Notes under the pieces: model-generated
The model's input: only the letters and a program-made list of their open reading frames with translations
What the model was told of the DNA's origin: nothing
The model's database searches: none
Origin: Stomoxys calcitrans
Lineage: Eukaryota > Arthropoda > Insecta > Diptera > Muscidae
Direction of reading: 5' to 3'
DNA: 64,000 nt
NCBI RefSeq assembly: GCF_963082655.1
Contig: NC_081552.1
Span: forward strand, 195,190,598 to 195,254,597
Translations under genes and position numbers: made by a program
In this document: piece after piece, positions 44,730 through 56,700 of the stretch
Layout: each line of letters opens with the position of its first letter
Numbering within the stretch: the stretch's first letter is position 1

Positions 44730-47700
44730 CTGAAATTTGCAATAGAAAGTAAACCAATTTCTAAATGTAGTCCAGCACAAAAGATTGCTTGCCAATTCTC
44801 AATTTGATAGCAGGCTCGTTTGCGCCCCTCGCCATTTGATTGGCAACATTAAAGGTGTGTATGCTGCTTAAAAGATCCAAGGCAAAATTAGCCATAGTTT
44901 TTAGAACATGTCTTTTCTGTAGTTCTCGGGTACTGAAATCATCATCCGATAAATGAAGATTACTGTCATTGATTGGGCCACCACTATCCGCCATTAACGC
45001 ATTATCTTTGTCACTTTCGCTATGTTGGGTGCTTGAATGATAACTGGAAGTTCTAACCTCACTTTCATTGGATGATGTTGAGGGATAAATATGTTTGCTG
45101 GGCAAAAAGATTGAAGTTCGAGGAACTGGCATTGCATGATAGGCAGACTCACCAACAGGTATGTCAAACCCACAGGCTGCCATATATGACCAATTGGCTA
45201 CCTTGATTTTTTCCACCTTAATGGGTCCTTTATAGTACCTTAGCTGGAAAAGATAATACAATTAAGTAGCAGGGATCCATCCAATAATTTTTGCTAGCTT
45301 TTTGCCTACCACTTCATCCAATTCACATATGATTTCATTTAGCAGGCGCAGTTCAATACTGCCTGATCTGGCATAGATAATTGTGGCAAACATTACAGCA
45401 ACATATTCATGCTGTTCATAGTAGGGTTCGTTGCGCATGCGCTTTGATAAGTAAATGTTGACTATACAATGGAGAAAAGCAAAGTCATGTCTTAACGGAA
45501 TCAAGAGATTTTGTGTAGCAGCTTATTATTCTTCTTTTGTTAACGGGCATTCGCTTACTTACCTACATGGGAAGGCAGAATATTGTGTAGAAGAATTTTT
45601 ATCGATTCATTTGTCATCTGAGCATTATCCTTTTTCTTTTCCAAACGCCATTTGGAACTAAAAATATATTTGTATATGGTTAGTTTAGGTTGAAAAGATG
45701 GTGCGGATAACAAAAAACAACAGTAATCTCGAAATCTAAGTTGGGAATCTCACGCGCCTAAGTTGGTTCAAGTCTGGTATCGTGTCCCCACCTAAGTGTC
45801 GGTATCTGTTAGACGCGAAAGCCGGGCAATGACATAGGAAACGCTTCAACGTCTCATCATCTTCCCGCATGCCTTACACATGCTTTAAGTTGCAGCATCG
45901 ATTTTCCATAAGTGAGCTCGTAGTCATATGTGTCCCGTCATGATACTGACCTCCTTCTTACATCCTTTCAGTAATAGCCTCGTCTTCTCACGATCTGGAT
46001 CCCCCCATAGAAATTTCGCCATCCTACCGACTGTTTCGCTGTCCCACAGGGGTTAACCAAGTTTATTGACGTCCGTCCTCTGGTCTTCACCGCCAAATCA
46101 CCTGCTTTTTCATTTCCCCTTACTCCATTATGGCCCGGAACCCAAACGATGTCAACCTCAGAGAAGGCGTTAATCACCTTCTTACACTGCAAGACAGTTT
46201 GTGACCTTGCCGTCCTGCTTGTTATTGCCCTTTTGGGAATTTTACTCTCTGTAAAGATGTTCACACTCGACGTCCTGGCGTTAAAATCACACCACGTCAC
46301 GCATTCCGTGATCGCCCGGATCTCCGCCTGCAGGACCGTATTATGGCCAGGCAGTCTAAAACAGATCTCAGTCCCTGGATTCTCAATGTAGATCCCCCGG
46401 CCTACGTTGTCCTCTAGCTTTGTTCCATCCGTGTAACATAATCTTCCAGATGGCAAACCAAGGGTGTGGCGCTGGCATCAGTGCCTCGCACTCGACTCAA
46501 GGTTCATTCAGGTATCTGATCGGAAACCTCTTCCCTTGCTTCCAGGTTTCCTATCGTTGTGTCGATTATACCGCGATGGTATGAGCTGCTCCCATCCTCA
46601 ATCCATTCTCGCTTGACCTTAAGACTCATAGCCGCAGTGGCTCACACTTAATCTGGATGTCAATGGGTCGAATATCTAGAATAGTCACCAGTGCACTAGT
46701 GGGCGTGGTCCTCATCGCTCCGCCTATGTGAAGATAACGTGTTCGTTGAACCTATTGTATGGTGATTATGTTGCGCTTTTTCTCCATAGCAGTCCACCAG
46801 TAGGCATTGATCTAATCACGCTCCTGTAGAGCCAGTGGACTATCCTTGGATTCAGATCCCATTTCCAGCCTACGTCCGTCTAATCTGGTGCCCGTCTAGT
46901 GCCCAACACTTCCAATTATGTTTTCGCTCCAAGATCACTCCTAAGTATATGAACTTATCAGATATCGAAATCGTTTTGTTGAGGTAACGTGGTGTGTCAA
47001 ATTGGCCCACCTTCGTCATCAGCTTTTTCTGGGAGACCTTTGGGTTCAGCCCAGTCATATGCCATATGCAAGACCTTTTCGGTTTTTTGCATAGCTGGTT
47101 CGCATCCTTACCCCTAAGAAGTACTATAACATCGTCTGCATAGCAAACGGGTTCAATTCCCTCTTCAGTCAGCATCCGTAATAGCTTATTTATGATGGTC
47201 ATCCATAGGAGTGGCGATAAAATGCCCCCCCGTGGCGTGCCCTGTGCCACTTTCTCCTTTATATTTATGCCATGGGACATAGAATTTATCCACCTGTTCC
47301 TTAGCATATGGTTTATCCAGTGATTAAGGACCGGGTCCACCCGGTACTGCTCTAAGGATTGGATCAGCGTGTCGGTCCGAAAATTGTTAAAAGCCCCCTC
47401 GATGTCAATGCATACCGCCAGGATGTACGTTTTGGCATCGAAGGATTCTTCTATTTTATGCACAACCTCGTGCAGGGCAGGGTATAAATACCACCCTTGC
47501 CTGCTGTCAGGCTTTCGGAGTATATACAAGTCTCAGACACGCTGTGAAAAAAAAACGGGTAGAGATATCTCTTTGAAATATTGAATGATGTTGAAGAATC
47601 TGGATTTACCTAGAGTTTAGTACCCTACAACTGTCCTCAATCTGTCTTTGAGCCCTCTTATAGTACTCAATGTCTGGAAGATGGGCAGAGTTATCCTGCT

Positions 47701-50700
47701 TCGGAAGACTGGAACGGACCCGACAAGGGGAAGTCTTACAGACCGATTTTACTTCTCTCACCAGTAGACAAGACGTTTTAGGGACTACTACTACCAAGCT
47801 TCATTTGCTGTGGCTTTAATCAGCCCAGGCCGTGTTACATGACGGTTCTCGTGGTTCTGGACCTATCGAAGCTTTCGATATGGTCAGCCATGCCAAACTA
47901 TTTGATGGCGTTATCCTCAAATACGTATCTCCAGCCAGGCCTGGAACGCTGGGTCGCGAATTATCTATGTGATCACCAGTCATTTGAGGAATTTAGGGAT
48001 AAGAAGTCGAAGCAACGTACAGCGAAACAGGGAGTTCCCCAAGGTGGGGTGATATCTCCGACACTGTTTAATCTCTACCTATCCTCAATTCCACCCACTA
48101 CAGACGGCATAGAGATCGTATCATATGCGGACGATTGTACGATCTTATCACAGGCCCCCCATCCATTCATCCATTTTCATCTGCGATAGGTTGAACGTCT
48201 ACTTCAACAAACTTACCTCATATTTCGCTGCAAGAAATCTGAAGATATTTGCCACCTAATCATCAGCCACATTTTTCACTAAAATTACGAGTGAGGTGAA
48301 TGCCGAGCTGACTATGATGGTCGATGGAGAAATGATTCCGACATTTGACAGCTCTTACACATTCTGCCACAGCAATTTGCGATAAGGTTTAAGGTAGAAA
48401 CAAGGTCCTCAAGTCACTTGCCGCCAGCAATTGGGGTGCAGACAAAGAAACCTTGTTGGCCACGTACAAAGCAAAGTGTGGTCTCGTGACACACTGTGGA
48501 ATAATATTTAGATCTGCCAGAATGCCACTGTTCGAACTACGATGGGATGTCTGCTCAGTTCTCAAGTGGACCACCTACATCAGGAGACGAAGATCCTACC
48601 CTGGCGAAGATATAACTGCATCAGGGACCATACAAATCATCTTCTGGTGCATAGACATCCACCGCCCAGAAGCCTTAAGGTGGATCTACCTAGAGCGTGA
48701 GGTTAAGAGAGAGCCGCTGAATTAAGCAGGTCTAGCAGGTGGTGTACAGCTTCCGAGAGAACGTAATCCTTGAAAATCGACTGCCACAGCACTTGAAGAA
48801 GTGAGCCTTCCTTGGGAAACCGTCTCAACTCCTACAGAGCTAGGATTTTGTTGCCAACGTGCAGTGTGTGTCCGATTTGGACCAGAGAACACACGTCACC
48901 TGCTTAAATGTCTCGCCAGACCAACTCGACTCAGACCCAAATCCCTCCGAACGCACCCCACCTTAGTCGCAGAGTTTCTCGATATTGATATACAGCAGAA
49001 TCAAGCAGACGAAAGATATAACACAGTACACTGTTGCAACAACAAAATGTGAATGCCTGTGGACGTTTCGTTCACAAAAACTGTTGTTGATTTGTAAACA
49101 TTTGTGGTTGATCAGATAACATTTGTGTGTTGATTCACTTTTATTTGTCAACGCCGTGTTTGTTTTTTTTTCTTCGAATGTGGAAACCTATTTCTTCCTC
49201 TACAAATATCTAGAGTTCGGATCACTTTAGAGCTAAGTGGTGGACTTGTTTGCATTTTCCACCACTGTGTGACAGCTGCAATCTTAATTTCTAATAACTT
49301 TTATTCGTATAAGAAAAAACTATACTTACATGGCTTCAATTTTTAATATGTAAATGAGATGGCGAGACATTAGTTGATATATCATAAGGATGGTCAATAG
49401 ATTCCAAAGATGACTTGCTTCGGCTCTTACAGTTTTATTGGTCACCAAACTGCATTCATAGACCAAATCGAATTCGATAAATACGATCAAGAGGTAATAG
49501 ATGGTAATCAATATTCCAGTTATCATTTGTATTAAATAAGGAATGTGCGAGTAGGTGAATATTACAGCTAAGCAGAGTACTAAAGACTCTGTTACAGACT
49601 GCAATGAAACAGAAGGGAAATAAACGAGAAGGTATTTGGAATATCAATAGAAATTGCATAAGAGTTCAATTCTCCGAGACATGTTTGGCACATTGAGATA
49701 TCTTAGTGGGGGAAAGTGAGTATATTATAACAAGTAAGAGCGTGCTAAGTTTGGCCGGGCCGAATCTTGGGAACCCACCACCAAGGGTTCTGCTAAAAAT
49801 TTATTCAAAATAAATTGAAGGGCATTATTTTATTCTACACACCAAACTTTTGTCAAACCAGCAAAAATTAAAGCTTTTAGGAAGCGAACAAGGACGATCG
49901 AGAGGCCGGTTTACATGGGAGCTATATCAGGTTATAGACCGATTTGAAGCGTAATTGACACAGTTGTTTGGAATTATAACAGAACACTACATGCTCAATT
50001 TCAGCCAAATTGGACAAAAATTGTGGCTTGCAGGGGCGCTAGAAGTCAAATCGGGGGATCGCAAACTTGTCCATATATTTTACGAAGAATCTTACTCTCA
50101 AACACTCCAAGCCCTGCCTCTTCTGCTTTCACAAGTTCCCAATTGGCTTAAGGTTTTAATCTTTCAACCATTACGCTCGAGAGTATGCGATGGGTAGAAG
50201 ACTTTTTCCTCTGTAGTTGGCCCATTCCGTTGTGTCTCCTTTCTTGTGTACGGGACATAGTGTGCTGAGGTTCCTATCATCGGGTATGCGTTCTTCTAGC
50301 CAGACTGCGCAGACAAGCTAATGCATACGCCTTATCAGCGTGTCGCCTTCGATCTTAAATAGTTCAGCGGGTAACTCGTCGGCTCCTGCTGCCTTGTTGT
50401 TCTGCAGTCGGGTCACTGCTAGGTGCTTGAAATTTTGCATAAATACTTCTTAGTTCAGGTCGGTTGGGATTGTAAATGGGCCAAATTGGTGCATGTTTTG
50501 ATATAGCTGCCATTTAAACCGATTGCGGATCTTGACTTCTTAAGTCTTTCGTGCGCGCAATTCTTAGCGGATTTTTCTGAAATTTTGCACTAAGTTTTTT
50601 TATTATGACTCTCAACAACTCTGCCAAGTATGGTCCGAATGGGTTCATAACCTGATATAGCTCCCATATGAATCGATCTGGGATCTTGATTTTGGAGCGC

Positions 50701-53700
50701 TAGAGGACGCAATTATTATCCGATTTGGCTGAAGTTTTGCATAAAGTGTTTTGGTTTGACAACCAACAATTGGCTCCAATCGGTTCATAACCTGTTATAG
50801 CTCCCATCTAAACCGATTTCGTATCATGACTTCTTGAGCCGATAGAGGGAGCAATTTTTATTCAATTTGGCTGAATTTTTGTGCGCAGTGTTTTGGTTTG
50901 ACCATCAATCATCGATGCATAACCTGATATAGCTCCCATATAAACCGATTTCGTATCATGACTTCATGAGCCGCTAGAGGCCGCAACTATTATCCGCTTT
51001 GGCTGAAATATAGCACAATTAATTTCACTTTGGTCCCCTACAGGCAAACTAATCGGTTCATAAATTAGTAGAGCTGAAATAGCATAGCAATTCCTGTCCA
51101 TTATCCTCGGTTTGTCTATAAAGAGATATCGGCCAAATAACTTGACAAATGTGATCCATGGCAGAGGGTTTATAAGATTTGGCCTGTCGAACTAAGCATG
51201 CTTTTACGTATTCTTTCTGCGGAATAGACGTTTCTCCTCTCTCCCTATCTTCCGATACCTCTTCTTCATCTGGCGCGTTGCTACTGATTTCAGGGTTGCT
51301 CTGTATGCCGCATTCTTGGCTTCAGTAGCATTTCGACATTCTTGGTTGTACCTAGGATTTATTGGGGGATGTTTCCTGTACCCAGGTACTGATTTCGCGG
51401 TATTTTCTATGGAGTGGGCAATGGTTTGCCACTGTGCCATTATATCATCGGAACAAGGAGTGCTTCCAGCTTCCGTGCAGTGTCAGTTCGTACTTTCCTT
51501 GTCATGTTCAAACGGTTGCGCAACAAGGTAATGATCCGAATCTTTATTTGCTCCACGGATCGATTGTACATCTAACACACTGGGTGGATGCCTTCCATCT
51601 ATCACAACGCGATCAATTTGACGATTTAAGTTTGTTTCTCTTTCGAGACGATCTCAATGATCGGAGATTTTTTTTGCAAATGGAAAAGGAAAGCCAGAGA
51701 TTGCAACCCACACCAACCACTATGGGACGCGTTTCGTCTTTGGTAAGAAGACTTTTCAACCATATTAGGTGAGATGGCTTCAAGACCCGTGTGTTGCTAT
51801 TTTGTATTTGAATTGTATTAATTGCGAAAACGCCTCTATGATACTATTACCACCTTAACCACGCTCGACAAACTGTCTATCAGCTGTACTTTTTCCCAAT
51901 GCATGTGTTTTTGTGTAATGACAGACTTTTTTCTGTAACAATTAAACTACTTCCGTGGTACACATGATTCTGTGCAACTGTTGGAAGTTGTATTGATGGC
52001 TTCGACCGCTAGACAACGGCAACGTCTCTCGCTATTCCTCCATATGCCCAGTTCGAATCCCGGCCGGGCTCTGCCGCATTTTTTTCATTTTCATTGTTTT
52101 TACCTGTTTGGGCGAAGATCATTAAATTTTACAATTACTGTTTGTTTCTCTTTCGAGGCGAGCTCAATGATCGGAGATTTTCTTGGTTTTGATCGAGTGA
52201 CTGGCATGTGGCCTTTTAAATATTTTTATGTTGAAATCTGGTACTGCTAACTACCATGTTTTTTTGCCGCGGCGAAAGCTGTTAGCCTCAACCCAGATAT
52301 CGCATTACCTCGTGGAGGCAAAAATTTCCGACTGTTGGACCAAAGATGTCATCCTTCCCTATCTTCGCATTAAAATCTCCCAGAATGATTATAATATCAT
52401 GGGTGGGGCAACGGTCGTATTCTCTCTCTCTAGGGGCTCGTAGAAGATATCCTTGGTTTGCTCGTCCTTTTCTTCCGTCGGGACATGGACACAAATAAGA
52501 CTGATGTTGAAAAATTTGTGTTTTATGAGGATTGTAGCTAGCTGAGTGCTAATGATACTCGAGATGACAAGGCGAGTTATTGGCGCCTTCAAATAACCAA
52601 TGGCCAACATCAGCGTCTGTTCCCAGGTTAGGGTCGGCTGGCGGTGAGCGTCGGATTATGGAGCAAGCGGCTCGCCACAACGAGGGATACATGCAATCCC
52701 ACAAACCCATGCGGTTGGGGCGCTGGGCCAGTAACCCGCCCCCGGAAAACATAGAACTACTATGAAACACAAAGGAATAGTGAAAACGGACCCCCCCCCA
52801 ACGTTGACGACCCACGCAAACGAAAAAAGGACCATGATTTGCGGATCTGCACCTGGAATGTCCGCACTCTCTATAGAGAAGGTGCAGTATACGCGCTGGT
52901 GGATGTATTAGAGAAGTACAAGGCAGATATTACCGCCTTACAGGAAGTGAGATGGACTGGGAATGGCGTCACTACAACACCAAACGGTGACTGACTATAC
53001 TATAGCTGCCATAACACGAGGCATGAATTTGGCTGTGGATTTGTGGTTAGTCGAAGACTGAAACACCTCGTCTCCAGCTTTACTCCGGTGGATGAGAGGC
53101 TAGCCACAATCCGCATAAAAGCCAAATTCTTCAACGTCAGCTTTATTTGTGCCCATGCCCCGACGGAAGACAAAGACGAACAGACCTAGGATATTTTCTA
53201 CGAGCGCCTAGAGAGAGAGAATATGACCGCTGCCCCGCCCATGATATTAAAATCGTTCTGGGAGATTTTAATGCGAAAATAGGGAAGGAAGACATTTTTG
53301 GTTCAACAGTCGGAAAGTTTAGCCTCCACGAGATAACGTCCAGTAATGGGTTGAGGCTGATAGATTTCGCCGCGGCAAAAAACATGGTAGTTAGTAGCAC
53401 CAGATTTCAACATAAAAATATCCACAAAGCCACATGGCTGTCACCCGATCAAAACACGAGAAACCAAATTGATCACGTTGTGATAGATGGAAGGCATTCA
53501 TCCAGCGTGTTAGATGTACGATCGATCCGTGGAGCGAATATAGATTCGGATCATTACCTTGTTGGAGCAAAGGTTCGCACCCGTTTGAACATGGCGAGGA
53601 AAGTACGATCTGACACTGCACGGAAGCTGGACATTGAAAAGCTGCAGACACAACAAATGGCAGCGGCATACTCCACTCGACTGACCCAACTGCTTGATGA

Positions 53701-56700
53701 AAGCACTCCTTGTTCCGATGATATAATGGCGCAGTGTCAAACTATTGCCCACTCCATGGAAAATGCCGCGAAATCCGTACTTGGGTACCGAAAGCCTCCT
53801 CCAAAAAACCCATGGTACGACCATGAGTGTCGAGATGCTACTGAAGCCAAGAATGTGGCATATAGAGCAACCCTACAATCAGTAGCAACGCGCCAGATGA
53901 AGGAGAGGTATCGGGAGAAAAGGAGAGAGGAGAAACGTCTATTCCGCAGAAAGAAAAAGGAAATGGAAAGACGTGAGTGCGAGCGAATTGAGATGTACAG
54001 GAGTCAGAATGAAGTCCGGAAATTCTACCAAAGAATTAAATATCAAACCGATGGCTTTGGTCCAGGCACATCCTCCTGCGGAGACAAAGAAGAAAATCTG
54101 GTAACTGACACAGATAACATGCTGAGGATATGGAAAGAACATTTTACCCAATTGCTAGTGTCCGATGTTGGCGGCGAAGAGGATACCGCAGAACCAATCC
54201 CTGATGATGGTATAGAATGTTTACCTCCTAGTCAGAATGAGGTCCAAGTAGCACTAACCTGACTAAAGAACAATAAGGCAGCAGGAGCCGATGGGTTACC
54301 CGCTGAACTATTTAAGACCGGAGGCGACACGCTGATAAGGCATATGCATCAGCTTATCTGCGCAATCTGGCTAGAAGAACGCATACCCGATGATTGGAAC
54401 CTCAGCATAATATGTCCCGTACACAAGAAAGGAGACAAGACGGAATGTGCCAACTACAGAGGAATAAGTCTCCTCCCCATCGCATACAAGATAATCTCAA
54501 GCGTAATGTTTGAAAGATTAAAACCTAAAGTCAATGAGATAATTGGGCCCTATCAATGCGGCTTTAGACCTGGTAAATCCACCCTAGACCAGATATTCAC
54601 ACTGCGCCAAATCCTGGAAAAAACCCGAGAAGGACAAATCAACACCTACCACCTCTTTGTTGACTACAAAGCCGCCTTTGATACTCCTTTACATTCAAAG
54701 GTATTTCAAGCCATGTCTGAGTTTGGTATCCTTGCAAAGTTTATAACACTCTGCAGGATGACATTTGCTGATACGCGTTCCTCAGTAAGAATAGGAAAGA
54801 ATCTCTCCGAACCATTTAATACCAAACGAGGTTTCAGACAAGGAGACAGCCTCTCGTGTGATCTCTTTAATATACTGCTGGAGAAGATTATACGAGATGC
54901 AGAAGTGAATAGATATGGCACACTAATCACAAGAGAGCACATGCTACTCGCCTATGACGACGATATCGATATCATAGGTCGGTCACCTGAAGTAGTAACT
55001 GCAGCCTTTGAAAGAATCGAAAGAGAGTCGGTGAAAATGGGTCTGGCAGTCAATGGAGATAAGAAGAAACGGATGGTTTCCACTCCCAAAAAGCCTTGTA
55101 CAACCCAGCAGATAAAGAACATGGAGAAAGTTGGGAACCACAACTTTGAGATAGTCAGTAACTTTATCTACCTCTGCACCGCCGTAACCGAAACGAATGA
55201 CACCAGTTTTGAGATAAAGCGAAGAATAATACTGGCAAACAGATGCTACTTTGGACTAGACAGACGAAGACTACACTTTACAAGACACTGATACTACCCG
55301 TGCTGTTATATGGTTCTGAAGCATGGGTACTTGTGAAAGAACATGAGGCAGTGCTTGGAGTATTTGAGAGAAAGATTCTTCGTATATGGACCAGTTTGCG
55401 TTAATGGAGAATATAGGCGACGTATGACCCACGAGCTGTATGACGACGGTAGCATAGTTACACGCATCAAAATACAACGGCTGCGTTGGCTAGGTCATGT
55501 TGTCAGAATGGATGAAGAAGCTCCAGCAAAGAAGTCTTTTGAAGGCAAACACGGTGGTACACGCAAACCGGGAAGACCAAAAGCCCGATGGAAAGATCAA
55601 GTTGTGGGAGACACCTCGAAACTTGGTGTCAGAGATTTTAGAATGATCGAGGCGCTTGGAACGCTATTCTACGTTCGGCTAGTTGAAGAAATATTCTGTC
55701 ATAGCCAATTAAAGAAAAGAAGTAGCTAGCTTCTCTTCTACCGGAGTAAAGCTGAAGACAAGGTGTTTCAGTCTCCGACTAACCACAAATCCACAGCCAA
55801 ATTCATGCCTCGTCACCATTTGGTGTTGTAGTGACACCATTCTCAGTCCATCGCACTTCCTGTAAGGCGGTAATATCTGCCGCTAACACGTATACAGCAC
55901 TTTCTCTATAAAGAGTGTGGACATATCAGGTGCAGATCCTGATATCATGGTCCTTTTTTCGTTTGCGTGGGTTGTCAACGTTGAGGGTCTGTTTTTACTA
56001 TTCCTTTGTTTCTCAAGGGGGCGGGTTACTGGCCCAGCGCCCCAACCGCATGGGTTTTGTGGGATCGCATATGTAACCCTCGATGACGCGAGCCGCCTGC
56101 ACCAAGACCCGAATCTCGCCCCTAACCTGGGAACAGACACTGATGATGGCCATTGGTTATTTGAAGGCGCCAAAGTATCATTGGCATTCAGTAATAAATA
56201 AAGAGCCAGTGTCACCTGAGCACACACTGAGACTCTCCTCTTGAAATCGCTGACTGCCCTCGGCCGCATTTGTAAGTTACTCCGCACAAAAACGAAGCTT
56301 TCCATTGTCCGCAACCTGTGGACGCGCCCGGTAGCCTTCAGCTAAACTTCCCGTGATAAGGATGGACACCGCCCAAGTCGGAGCTCAAAGTTCCAGCCTG
56401 AGTGATGCTCCCGTGTCGGAATGTACAAAGTTCTAATTCCCTGTACCATATGGTGGTGGTGTAGGGTATATAAATGCATATTTCAGATAAGCACTCAAAA
56501 TTCGTTTTCTTACACAAAAATATGCCTGAATAAAAATTTTTATCAAAATCGGCCCATAAACAAAAAGTGCATATATTTCCGCTCTCCACTAATTCCCAAC
56601 TAAATTTTCTTTTCAAATTTCTATGCAACTTCTTACCCACGAATTGAAACATAATGTACGACGACCTCCATAGAGAAATTCTTGCATCAAGTCGTCGTCA

